Counted from the first letter of the stretch, positions 53,704-62,152 are shown. The stretch: 64,000 nucleotides of DNA from Clostridia bacterium (GCA_030625885.1 DAOUPZ010000001.1:1-64000), one strand, 5' to 3'. Program-made: numbers and translations. Notes: generated by a model from the letters alone, not told the origin.

Positions 53704-53750
53704 AAAGGCCTTATAATCGCTGATATATAGCGGTTTATAAGGCCTTTTTT
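53704..53750 (+). terminator. Terminator after tRNA-Leu(GAG)
   Basis: AAGGCCTTATAA and TTATAAGGCCTT with an inner CGCT/AGCG pair, then six T. Confidence 0.92.
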
Positions 53751-54050
53751 GTTTTTTCTGTATTTTTAAATTCCAATGGTGATGTCCTTGTTTTTCAAAG
53801 TGGACGTGTGCATTAGAAACGTGTGAACTCCTAATAACCAATAAGGAGTGATATATTATGCAAAAAAGAAGAGGGAAAATGAATGATATCTTAAAGATAG
53901 GGGCTTGATTAATAAGATTAATATTGATATTTTTAAATATGGTAACTATTCTTATAATAATAACGGGTCATATCGTGATATTGGCTGATAGTTATAAAAA
54001 ACAAACAAATTTGAGACTATGTTGGTTTTGTGTATTTGTAAGTCTCATGC

Positions 54051-54056
54051 TATAAT
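54051..54056 (+). promoter_or_regulatory. Extended -10 promoter of the non-coding RNA
   Basis: TATAAT preceded by TG one base upstream (TGCTATAAT). The -35 region (TTGTGT, 54028-54033) is weak. Transcription would start near 54063. The 290 bases before it (53751-54040) contain no gene I can support. Confidence 0.55.
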
Positions 54057-54062
54057 AGTTTC

Positions 54063-54413
54063 ATTGAGTTCGCATTCTTTGTTTGAAAATGAAGAGGTGT
54101 GAAATAGTAATGAGCCTTGTGTATGATTAAAAACAGCTAAAACATTACATTGTTAAATCATTTCTGAAATATTCGTCACGCTTTTATTTTGAACCTACAG
54201 AGTGAATTCGGGAGTTCTAAATCTGGATGTTTGATGTATCAAGCCCAGTGTAAGTCCATTTATGGCAGGGGAAGATAGCGGCATTCATGCGGACACCCAC
54301 CTATCGAGAGATAGGTATCAAAATTAAAGCAACGGTATTTCGGATAACTTATTATATTAAATAAAGGATTTTGCAGGTTTTCTAAAGTGAAAACACGCAA
54401 GGTCTTTTTTTAT
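54063..54413 (+). ncRNA. Structured non-coding RNA, 6S-like
   Basis: A promoter, about 350 bases without an open frame, and a hairpin terminator (TTGCAGGTTTTC/GAAAACACGCAA then seven T) make a complete RNA gene. The block GACACCCACCTATC, GAGA, GATAGGTATCA near 54292-54320 parallels the GACAC..CACCT hairpin near the 3' end of 6S RNA, the RNA that binds RNA polymerase holoenzyme. A second hairpin, CTGG..TTGAT/ATCAA..CCAG, lies at 54222-54246. The mature 5' end is unclear, and the unit is longer than most 6S RNAs. The class assignment is from memory of the family. Confidence 0.5.
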
Positions 54414-54643
54414 TATGCATGAGAACTAACCATGTGTTTCTTTAGTTCATATATACGCTTGGATAATATATTTTCGTAAGAGGTAATATTATAAACTTAG
54501 AATTTTAAAAGGATTTATTAAAGATTTATGGAATAATTAAACATAAGTTATAGAAAAAGATTTATCACGTTTGTTTAGAAATATTAAGAAGTATATAAAG
54601 AAAATTCGAGCTATCATTAATCTTATTTTTCGGAGGAAATAAA

Positions 54644-55978
54644 GTGAATAAAAATAAATTTGATATTTTGTTAAGTCCATGGATTATTATATCGGGGATG
54701 GTATTAGGAATTATAATAGGTATAAAATATAAAATGCTTGCTTTGTATATTAAACCATTTGGGGATATCTATCTAGCGCTTTTGCAAATGTGTGTCATCC
54801 CTATCATGGCTTCTGCTGTTGTTGTAAGTGTTGCTAAACTTTTAAGATCTAAAGATAATAATAGTCATTTTAAAAAAATTATGAAGGTATTTGCCATCTT
54901 TTTATTTTCTGTTTCTTTTGTGAGTTTAGTAATTGGCTTTGTGGCTAAACCCTTTATGGTCATTGATGTCGCTACCCAAAGAACGATTGGAGAAATAATG
55001 ATTGAAAATGTAGAAGATGATGATGTGGTTTATAGTGATCCTGCAATAAAGGAAATTGATTCTAAATATTATGAGGAAGAGGAAAAAGAGGGAGGTTTAG
55101 TAGATTTTATAATAAATATTGTACCAAGAAATATTTTTAAGGCTTTAACAGATGGGGATAATATTAAAATTGTTTTTTTCTTCATGATATTAGGTGTTAT
55201 GATAAATTTTATTCCTCAAAACTTTTATGAGGTTATTATTATTCTATTTGAAGGTTGTTTTTGTGCTTTTCAACAATTAATTAGCGTTTCTATGTATTTG
55301 CTTCCTTTTGGATTATGTGCTTTAATGGCTACGCAGTTTTCTCAAATAGGTTTTCCGATTTTGATTTCCCTTATGAAATTGATATTAGTAATTACCGCAG
55401 TTTTTTTATTTATGTTTATCATTAGTACAGTAATCGTTTGGAAGATGACAGATGGGTCATATTTAAAGCAGTTTAAGGCTTTAAAGGATGCAATTATAAT
55501 TTGTTTAGGTACACGAAATAGCCTGGCTGCTATTCCTTCTGGGATAACAGGTTTGAATAAGGGATTGAAATTAAATAAAGATTTGGTTAATTTGTCGGTT
55601 ACTTTAGGGATTACTTTATGCAGATATGCATATATTATATATTTTTCAATCTCAGCAATTTTTGCTATGCAATTATATGGATGTCCTATAAATATGAGCA
55701 GTTTTTTAATAATAATCTTCACTTCCGTTTTAGCGGCATTATCTACTGCAGGGGCTCCAGGGCTTATTGCTGTTACAATGGTTAGTATTATATTAACACC
55801 GTTAGGTATTCCGCCTGCTGCTATTATTGTTATTCTTTTGGCTATAGATCCAATACTGGATCCAATAGTAGCGCTTGTTAATCTTTATTTAAATAGTGCA
55901 GCTGCAGCCGTTATTGCTAGCGATAAAGAAGTGATATTTGAACAAAAGATGAAATTAAAGGAACAGGTGGGAAGATAA
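54644..55978 (+). CDS. Dicarboxylate/amino acid:cation symporter (SDF family)
   Basis: 444 residues with about eight helices of the GltP/DctA (SDF) fold: PFGDIYLALLQMCVIPIMAS near the N-terminus, then CLGTRNSLAAIPSGI, and the hairpin LSTAGAPGLIAVTMVS. It imports a dicarboxylate or acidic amino acid with Na+ or H+. It has an extra acidic loop at about 120-145. GTG 54644 lies behind GGAGG. The last codons and stop lie inside a duplicated copy of the upstream RNA's 3' sequence, so its C-terminus may have been replaced. Confidence 0.92.
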   Translation: MNKNKFDILLSPWIIISGMVLGIIIGIKYKMLALYIKPFGDIYLALLQMCVIPIMASAVVVSVAKLLRSKDNNSHFKKIMKVFAIFLFSVSFVSLVIGFVAKPFMVIDVATQRTIGEIMIENVEDDDVVYSDPAIKEIDSKYYEEEEKEGGLVDFIINIVPRNIFKALTDGDNIKIVFFFMILGVMINFIPQNFYEVIIILFEGCFCAFQQLISVSMYLLPFGLCALMATQFSQIGFPILISLMKLILVITAVFLFMFIISTVIVWKMTDGSYLKQFKALKDAIIICLGTRNSLAAIPSGITGLNKGLKLNKDLVNLSVTLGITLCRYAYIIYFSISAIFAMQLYGCPINMSSFLIIIFTSVLAALSTAGAPGLIAVTMVSIILTPLGIPPAAIIVILLAIDPILDPIVALVNLYLNSAAAAVIASDKEVIFEQKMKLKEQVGR

Positions 55979-56110
55979 CGGCATTCATGCGGGTATCCAC
56001 CTATCAAGAGATAGGTATCAAAATTAAAACAATGGTATTTGGGATATAATATTTTTGAGTCTAAAGACTTTGTTTGATTCCTGAAGTGAAAACACGCAAG
56101 GTCTTTTTTG
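55963..56110 (+). repeat. Second copy of the ncRNA 3' end
   Basis: About 148 bases repeat 54264-54412 with many identities: GGGAAGATAACGGCATTCAT, CCACCTATC..GAGATAGGTATCAAAATTA, and GTGAAAACACGCAAGGTC then T. The left arm of the terminator hairpin has changed, and a TCTAAAGA hairpin is inserted. It overlaps the symporter stop codon. Confidence 0.85.
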
Positions 56111-56308
56111 TTATGTATGGAGTGGGGGTATGGTATTACTATTGTTATGATTATTGTAGCGGTAGAAGAAGTAATCCGCTGTGGTCTTTGTATAGTGAGG
56201 CTAGTAAGTGGCAAGTGGGTCAATATACTGTTCAAAGAAGATGCCTTATATTAGATACGGGATTTTGGTTTGTGATTTGGAATATATGAAGGAAGGTAGA
56301 CTGTTACT

Positions 56309-56497
56309 ATGAACCAGGAAAGAATATATTGTAAAAAATGTAAACACTTCTATATTACCTGGGATACAAGATTTCCTAATGGTTGTAGATTATTTGGCAT
56401 CAAGTCAAAACAGTTACCGTCTATGACGGTTTATCAGTCTACAGGAAAAAATTGCGATCATTTCATTGAAAGAGTTCAAGTACATGGTAAAGTATAA
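56309..56497 (+). CDS. Small cysteine-containing protein (zinc-ribbon-like)
   Basis: 62 residues: CKKCKHFYITWDTRFPNGCR, then FGIKSKQLPS and STGKNCDHF. Four or five conserved Cys could bind zinc. I recall similar stand-alone small proteins in other anaerobes, sometimes labelled uracil-DNA glycosylase-like, but the role is unknown. GAAGGTAG precedes ATG 56309, and the HAD hydrolase gene follows closely. Confidence 0.75.
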   Translation: MNQERIYCKKCKHFYITWDTRFPNGCRLFGIKSKQLPSMTVYQSTGKNCDHFIERVQVHGKV

Positions 56498-56562
56498 TTG
56501 TGTTATATTTTAAGTTGAGCGTATTGAACAACATAAATTTTTTAAGTAGGTGTGTCTTAGTG

Positions 56563-57213
56563 ATGAAAACATTAAATTATAAACATATTATATGGGATTG
56601 GAATGGAACATTACTGAATGATGTAGATTATTCTTTAAATATTACGAATCAGATGTTATCCAAACGTAATCTGCCACAAATGTCTTATGAAAAGTATCGC
56701 GAAATTTTCGAATTTCCAATCATTAATTATTATAATAAAATAGGTTTTAGTTTTGAAAGTGAACCTTTTGAAGTCATTGCAGATGAATTCATTACGCTAT
56801 ATGAAAGTAATTGTTATGAATGTGGTTTGCATCACGAGACTGAAAAAATTTTACAAAGTATTATGGCTGCCGGTATATCACAGTCCATATTATCAGCGGC
56901 TTATGAGACGAGTCTTAAGCAATTTGTAAATCATTTTGATATTACACATTATTTTATCCAAATTATTGGGCTTAGTAATCACTATGCCGAAAGTAAGATT
57001 GATAATGGAAAAATGTGGATAGAACACAATGATATCAGTCCACAAGAAGTTTTGTTAATTGGTGATACGGTGCATGATTATGAAACGGCACAAGCGATGG
57101 GAACGAAGTGCTTGTTGATTGCAGAAGGACATCATAATATTGAAAAATTAAAAACGTGTGGTGTAGAAGTTGTTGATTCATTATTAGAGTTTTATCATCA
57201 ATATTTTAGATGA
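56563..57213 (+). CDS. HAD-superfamily hydrolase, phosphoglycolate phosphatase-like
   Basis: 216 residues. The HAD motif I is HIIWDWNGTLLND. Motif II is the SILSAA region. Motif III/IV reads LLIGDTVHDYETAQAMGTKC. A helical cap (about 20-90) marks subfamily I. Likely a small-molecule phosphatase; the substrate is unknown. I place the start at ATG 56563 because AAGTAGGTG lies before it; a longer frame from 56500 adds an unrelated leader. Confidence 0.88.
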   Translation: MKTLNYKHIIWDWNGTLLNDVDYSLNITNQMLSKRNLPQMSYEKYREIFEFPIINYYNKIGFSFESEPFEVIADEFITLYESNCYECGLHHETEKILQSIMAAGISQSILSAAYETSLKQFVNHFDITHYFIQIIGLSNHYAESKIDNGKMWIEHNDISPQEVLLIGDTVHDYETAQAMGTKCLLIAEGHHNIEKLKTCGVEVVDSLLEFYHQYFR

Positions 57214-57334
57214 AGCATTAGCGTTCTTCAGGGCTTTTTATTATAAGCAAAAAATATGAATAAAATGCATTCAATATGGAGAACTTAATATGCGAAAAGT
57301 AGATTATCATAATAAAATATGAGGTGATATAACA

Positions 57335-57784
57335 ATGAATCAATTTATGGAAATGGCTGTTCAAGAAGCTATGGAAGGTGTAAAAAACAATGATGGAAGT
57401 CCATTTGGAGCAGTTGTTGTAAAAAATGGGCAAATGATTGCAAAAGCCCATAATGAAGTGAATAAGTCACTGGATCCAACGGCACATGCTGAGGTTTTAG
57501 CGATTCGAGAAGCTGCTGCTAATTTAAAAAGTGCAAATTTGGCTGGGTGTGAAATTTATTGTTCTACTGAACCCTGTTCCTTATCACTTGCGGCAATTGA
57601 TTGGGCGAAAATGAATAAAATATATTATGGATGCTCAAGGGATGATGCAGCGCAAGCTGGTTACGTTGATAAATTAGATAATCAGCTTTTGGATCAAATG
57701 GTGAATGCTTCACCGGTACAAACTTCGCAAATAGATCAACAATCATGTATGAAAACATTACAATACCCTCCAAAGAATGTTTAA
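57335..57784 (+). CDS. Guanine/nucleoside deaminase-like protein with an altered zinc site
   Basis: 149 residues closest to GuaD: DGSPFGAVVVKNGQMIAKAH, the catalytic PTAHAEVLAIREAA with proton-shuttle Glu, and the GuaD-like YYGCSRDDAAQAGYVDKL. The usual PCxxC zinc pair reads EPCSLSLAAI, so the second Cys ligand is Ser (codon TCA). Enzyme activity may be lost or changed. AGGTGAT lies before the ATG. It is a single gene with its own long terminator. Confidence 0.85.
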   Translation: MNQFMEMAVQEAMEGVKNNDGSPFGAVVVKNGQMIAKAHNEVNKSLDPTAHAEVLAIREAAANLKSANLAGCEIYCSTEPCSLSLAAIDWAKMNKIYYGCSRDDAAQAGYVDKLDNQLLDQMVNASPVQTSQIDQQSCMKTLQYPPKNV

Positions 57785-57786
57785 TA

Positions 57787-57846
57787 TAAGAGTATAAAAA
57801 TAGGCCTCTTTTACCATGGTAAGAGAGGCCTATTTTTATACTCTTA
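57787..57846. terminator. Long inverted-repeat terminator after the deaminase gene
   Basis: TAAGAGTATAAAAATAGGCC and its complement extend to 29 bp with a single mismatch. Confidence 0.92.
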
Positions 57847-57965
57847 ACTATACAATAATCACCAAAACAGATTTAACTATTCTGTAACTATTTTTAATGG
57901 ATTACTCGTTATAATAAGTGTAAAGAGAACATTATGAATTTGTTTTAATGAATAGGGGGGGTACA

Positions 57966-58991
57966 ATGAAAAACCAGTTCAAAAAACTAACATTATTTAT
58001 AATCCTTTTGATTGGGGTAATAGGAGTTTCAGTGGGATGTGCGCAACAGGTGCCTGAGGGACAGGTTAAGCAGGACGGAGATAAGATTGAGGCTAACAAA
58101 CAATTAGAGGCGCTTTTGCCTGAAGATGAAGGGTATACCTGGATCTATAATGGTTTTGCGGAATACGGTCACCAGATGAGTTTAGAATCCATTGAGAAAA
58201 CAGAACAAAAAATTGAGTATCATATTTATGGTAAAGTGGATGATCTTTCAGACGGAGAATCAAAGCTTAAACCTGATATCAACTTGAACTATATTATCAA
58301 AGCGGGTATCCTCACTCAAACTAAACAGGAAGAAGCTATGCTGGATAGCGATTATGATTCCATTCAATTAATTAAAACCCCATTGGAAAAAGGGACAAAA
58401 TGGGAGCAGGATGTTAAAGATCAAGATGGAAATCATATTTCTCTGGACTGTGAAATCACAGATATCCAGGAAAAAGATGGTCAAAAAGTATATACGATTG
58501 TTTATGGGGATACCAATAGTGATTATTATGAGAAACGGAAAATTACAGAAGGAACTGGGGTTGTTTACTTTGAAAAATTATGGATTACTGAGGATCTAAA
58601 AATGCCCATTGGTTATACACTTTATGAAGAGAAACCGAAAGATAAGACAACGCCCCAAGCCATACAAAAAATGAATAAATTTTATACCAAAGGCGAACTT
58701 ATGAATTTATTACAGGATGGAGAATACAACAAGAATATTGTCTGGGATCCCCAAAATGAACACGTCATATATGCTACGTACAATCTAGGTAACAAAACAT
58801 ATAAAGTGTTTTTTAGCAGTGTATACATGAAAGGGGAAATTGCTATTACAGAAGAATTATCTGAGATGCCGAAGTTAGGATGGTCTAACGATAGTAAAGA
58901 GATTATTATTGAACAAAAACAGGATGACAATTCATCAAAAAGAATGACAATAGCAGTTGAAGATATAGATAAAACAGTAAAGCATGATTAA
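57966..58991 (+). CDS. Uncharacterised lipoprotein
   Basis: 341 residues with lipobox VSVGC at about residues 21-25. An N-terminal segment ALLPEDEGYTWIYNGFAEYG is followed by a beta-rich body (INLNYIIKAGILTQTKQEEA, IYGKVDDLSDGE) and a C-terminal part with IVWDPQNEHVIYATYNLGNK. It looks like extracytoplasmic proteins of Bacillota with no assigned role. ATG 57966 has AGGGGGGG upstream. Confidence 0.8.
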   Translation: MKNQFKKLTLFIILLIGVIGVSVGCAQQVPEGQVKQDGDKIEANKQLEALLPEDEGYTWIYNGFAEYGHQMSLESIEKTEQKIEYHIYGKVDDLSDGESKLKPDINLNYIIKAGILTQTKQEEAMLDSDYDSIQLIKTPLEKGTKWEQDVKDQDGNHISLDCEITDIQEKDGQKVYTIVYGDTNSDYYEKRKITEGTGVVYFEKLWITEDLKMPIGYTLYEEKPKDKTTPQAIQKMNKFYTKGELMNLLQDGEYNKNIVWDPQNEHVIYATYNLGNKTYKVFFSSVYMKGEIAITEELSEMPKLGWSNDSKEIIIEQKQDDNSSKRMTIAVEDIDKTVKHD

Positions 58992-59009
58992 TGATATAAA
59001 GACGAATAT

Positions 59010-59047
59010 AAAATACCAGCCATAGGAAGTTTGAGGCTGGTATTTTG
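59010..59047 (+). terminator. Terminator after the lipoprotein gene
   Basis: AAATACCAGCC and GGCTGGTATTT pair, followed by TG rather than a long T run. Confidence 0.75.
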
Positions 59048-59105
59048 CTGTAAGTTCATCAAACTATGGATTGTCTTTAGTCTGTTTATACATTACTATA
59101 TAAAT

Positions 59106-59166
59106 TGTATTAAAGTTTTTACATTTAGAATGGCTCTGGCAACATGGGGATACACCACTCTAGGGC
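59106..59166 (-). repeat. Truncated, inverted element of family R1
   Basis: ATTAAAGTTTTTACATTTAG, then ATGGCTCTGGCAACATGGGG and ACACCACTC. This is the reverse complement of the right half of the 32809 copy; the left half is missing. It lies just before the EamA gene. Confidence 0.75.
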
Positions 59167-59238
59167 AAGGCAGAACCATTAAGCTATAATATTAGTTGAT
59201 AGAGACTAATGACTTATTATTATTTGGCGGTGAACTTT

Positions 59239-60087
59239 ATGAACTTGAGAAGTAGTAGTCTAATTGAAATTCATATAGCTGTTTTATTATTTGGTCTGGC
59301 AGGGTTATTTGCAAAGTTAGTATCATTACCCTCAACAATAATTGTATTGGGACGGGTATTTTTTGCAACTGTTTTTTTGTCATTGATCCTTTTGTATTAT
59401 AAGCAAAGCATCAAATTAAATCGAAAAAGGGATTATTTCTATTTAGGAATGTTGGGAATAATTTTAGCCATACACTGGGTCACTTTTTTTAAGTCCATTC
59501 AGCTATCAACAGTAGCAATCGGTTTATTGACATTTTCTACTTTTCCTGTTTTCGTTACTTTTCTTGAACCCTGTTTTTTTAGAGAAAGAATTAAGTTATC
59601 TGATGTTTCTATAGCATTTATTACATTTTTAGGTGTGGCACTTGTTATTCCTCAATTCGAATTGGGAAATAATATGACTCAAGGTGCTATGTGGGGAATT
59701 CTATCAGGTTTTACTTTTGCCATCCTTTCAATTCTTAACAAAAAATATGTAAAAGAATATTCTAGTTTAGTGATTGCTTTCTATCAAGATTTGATAGCTG
59801 CAATCGTATTGCTTCCTTTTCTGTTTTTACAGGAATCTGTTATTCCGTTTAAAGATATATTACTTCTTTTACTATTAGGCGTTGTTTTTACAGGAATCGC
59901 TCACTCGTTATTCATCAAAGGGTTAATAAATGTCAAGGCTCAAACGGCGAGTATTATTGCTAGTCTTGAACCGGTTTATGGAATTATTTTTGCTTTTATT
60001 TTATTGGGATAAATTCCTACATTAAGAGTACTTTTAGGAGGTATAATTATTATAAGTGTTGCATTTTATGCCACAATGAAATCATAA
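59239..60087 (+). pseudogene. EamA/DMT-family transporter with a premature stop
   Basis: Ten-helix drug/metabolite-type transporter with both EamA repeats (VLLFGLAGLFAKLVSLPSTI, and GAMWGILSGFTFAILSILNK). The frame stops with TAA at 60010-60012 just after AFILLG. It then continues in the same frame for 24 codons as IPTLRVLLGGIIIISVAFYA and an end at 60087. That is the last helix of the family, where LGEIPT is usual, so a GAA codon has probably become TAA. Losing the last helix may inactivate the protein. The start is uncertain (59239 or 59209). Confidence 0.8.
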
Positions 60088-60179
60088 TTCTTTTTAAAAT
60101 GGCTAAATTCTTGGACAAATATCTTTTTAAATGATACCATCTATTTAAGTGATTCTCACAGAGAAAGGAGCTATGAACA

Positions 60180-60497
60180 ATGAGTTTTTTTGAAAAGCTG
60201 GGAAAAGATATTGAAGAATGGGGTAAGAAATCCAAAGATGTGATAGGAACATCTGCAGATATTGTAGAAAAGAAGTCCAAACAAGTGGTGGAAATAACAA
60301 AGTTAAAATACAATCGCACCAAATTAGAAAATGAGAAGCAGAACCAATTACTTGAATTAGGTCAAATTATTTATAAAGGCTATGTTGATGAAAATCTTAA
60401 TGAAGAATCAGCAACCAATATATGCCAGAAAATAAAAGGTATTGACAGGGAAATTGAAAAATTGACTTTAGATATTGATAGCTTATCAAAAAAGTAG
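60180..60497 (+). CDS. Small coiled-coil protein
   Basis: 105 residues, highly charged and helical (KTLENEKQ-type heptads: TKLENEKQNQLLELGQIIYK, GIDREIEKLTLDIDSLSKK). No membrane segment or enzyme motif is visible. Related small proteins in Clostridia often end in a zinc ribbon, which is absent here. AGAAAGGAG precedes the ATG. Function unknown. Confidence 0.75.
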   Translation: MSFFEKLGKDIEEWGKKSKDVIGTSADIVEKKSKQVVEITKLKYNRTKLENEKQNQLLELGQIIYKGYVDENLNEESATNICQKIKGIDREIEKLTLDIDSLSKK

Positions 60498-60518
60498 TAT
60501 TTTCACTACTATATATAA

Positions 60519-60581
60519 TGCAATAAAGAGTTTACATTGTGGTTTTGCAAGAGTAATTCTAGATGCAAAATCTTTATTGTA
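60519..60581. repeat. Internally deleted element of family R1
   Basis: About 63 bases that keep both R1 ends (GCAATAAAGAGTTTACATTG and GATGCAAAATCTTTATTG) but have lost most of the central hairpin. This is the expected form of a non-autonomous deletion derivative. Confidence 0.75.
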
Positions 60582-60593
60582 AAATATATAATA

Positions 60594-60635
60594 AAAAAAT
60601 TCTGTCACAATTTAAATTGTGACAGAATTTTTTTA
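60594..60635. terminator. Palindromic terminator upstream of hgcA
   Basis: AAAATTCTGTCACAATTT and its exact complement form an uninterrupted palindrome with A/T tails. Confidence 0.85.
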
Positions 60636-60714
60636 TTAGTACTACTTTTCTCTAAAATTATTTATTTATGATATAATCATTTTATAATATTGTAATAGTT
60701 AGGAGGGGATTGTT

Positions 60715-61860
60715 GTGGAAAAAAATTCCAAACAGTCCTGCTGAGTGGTTGAAGAGAAAACCTCCAGTTTGGAAGGTTTAAGTGAAAAAGATATCTTTAT
60801 TAAAGAGGGTGAGGAAGAAATATCATATCACGCGATTCATCATGCTATTAAAAGATGGGTTAAAATTGATGATAAGCGAATCCCGATCATTGACACTCAG
60901 CTTAAAACGAAAGATTATTTGGGATCATGTATGGTTAGGCTTGGAATTGGCAGATATGATTATAAAATCCCACCGGGATTATATGGGGTGGGGCATGTGG
61001 ATGAAAAAAGTCCTGTTATTGTTACTGCCAATTTTAAGTTAACCTTTGATTGTTTAAGAAAAGAATTGACAGAAAGTGGCTATTGGATTCTAGTTTTAGA
61101 TACGAAAGGTATTAATGTATGGTGTGCTGCTGGGAAAGGAACGTTTGGTTCCAGAGAATTAATCTATCAGATTAATAAGTGGGAACTTAAAAAAGTGGTT
61201 AAAACACGAAATCTGATTCTGCCTCAACTAGGCGCAACGAGTATGGAACCTCATTTGGTTAGAAAATATACTGGATTTAAAGTGATGTATGGGCCAGTAA
61301 GAAGTGTGGATATACTCAATTATATTGAACAAAATTATGAAGCGGATGAAGACATGAGACGGGTAAGTTTTAGTTTGAAGGAACGACTGGTTTTAACGCC
61401 TTTAGAAATAATTTTAAATATGAAATATGTAGGTATGTTCTTTTTATATTTTTTGTTGCTAAATATATTTAATGGTACAGCAGAAATTTTGACAAAAAGC
61501 TTTTATAATACGCTGCCATTTATGATGGCAAATTTGACTGGTTCTCTCGTGTTTCCTATAATACTCCCATTAGTTCCCTTTAGGAGTTTTTCATTAAATG
61601 GTGGGTTGCTAGGCGTCTTGTTAGGCAGTTACATTTTATACGATTTTAGGATTTATACGTATCCGGAAAGCTTTTGTTTTAAATTAGGCATTTTCCTATT
61701 ATTAGTGATGTTTGTTTCTTATATTGCATTTAATTTTACCGGTTCAACAACGTATACTTCTTTTTCAGGTGTTAAAAAAGAGACAAGAATGTTTTTCCCT
61801 GCTTTATTGATAAAGGTAGGTGTGGGATTTATTCTAACGTTGATTGGAATACTTTTATAA
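60715..61860 (+). CDS. hgcA: Mercury methylation corrinoid protein HgcA, candidate selenoprotein
   Basis: HgcA transfers a methyl group from its corrinoid to Hg(II). The cap-helix motif NVWCAAGKGTFGS has its cobalt-ligand Cys codon at 61123. A CFeSP-like corrinoid domain (about residues 45-180) is followed by four or five membrane helices (about 225-380). hgcB follows. The only good ribosome site, AGGAGGGG (60701-60708), serves GTG 60715. That frame reads EKNSKQSC and then TGA (60742-60744) before continuing VVEEKTSSLEG to the end. No ribosome site precedes GTG 60745. AAACCTCC/GGAAGGTTT at 60758-60779 could be the SECIS. Selenocysteine is inferred; otherwise the start is at 60745 or the gene carries a nonsense mutation. 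Confidence 0.9.
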
Positions 61861-61872
61861 GGATGTGTTGTG

Positions 61873-62139
61873 ATGAAGTTTAAGTACCTCAAAAATGTTG
61901 TGACGCTGGAATTAAATAGAGAAGCGTGTATTGGGTGTGGGTTATGTAAGATGGTTTGTCCGCATAGGGTTTTTCAATTGGAAAACCGGAAGGCAATCAT
62001 TACAGATAAAGAAAAATGCATGGAATGTGGTGCTTGTGCTTCTAATTGCCCGGTAGACGCCATAAAGGTTGACAGCGGCGTCGGTTGTGCGGCAGCAATG
62101 ATTAATAAAATTTTGGGGAGCAAGGGAGGATGTTGTTAA
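61873..62139 (+). CDS. hgcB: Mercury methylation ferredoxin HgcB
   Basis: 88-residue ferredoxin that supplies low-potential electrons to the HgcA corrinoid. Two 4Fe-4S motifs (CIGCGLCKMVCP and CMECGACASNCP), one extra conserved Cys (VGCAAAM, residue 72) and the C-terminal GGCC pair are exactly the HgcB pattern; the Cys pair is thought to bind mercury. It starts at ATG 61873 (or GTG 61870), 12 bases after hgcA, with AAGGATG upstream. The two genes form one operon. Confidence 0.96.
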   Translation: MKFKYLKNVVTLELNREACIGCGLCKMVCPHRVFQLENRKAIITDKEKCMECGACASNCPVDAIKVDSGVGCAAAMINKILGSKGGCC

Positions 62140-62152
62140 AAGGAATTTTTGG

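Noticed and set aside
53857-53907. A 16-codon frame behind a GGAGTGA site after tRNA-Leu(GAG)
   Set aside because: Very short and basic with no other support; treated as spacer.
56074-56289. A 71-codon frame starting inside the second ncRNA repeat
   Set aside because: It starts in the duplicated repeat, has no ribosome site and an odd aromatic/Ser-rich translation; probably chance.
60745-61860. hgcA starting at GTG 60745 as an ordinary gene without selenocysteine
   Set aside because: This GTG directly follows the TGA and lacks a ribosome site, while AGGAGGGG and GTG 60715 are ideally spaced upstream. It remains the main alternative if selenocysteine genes are absent.
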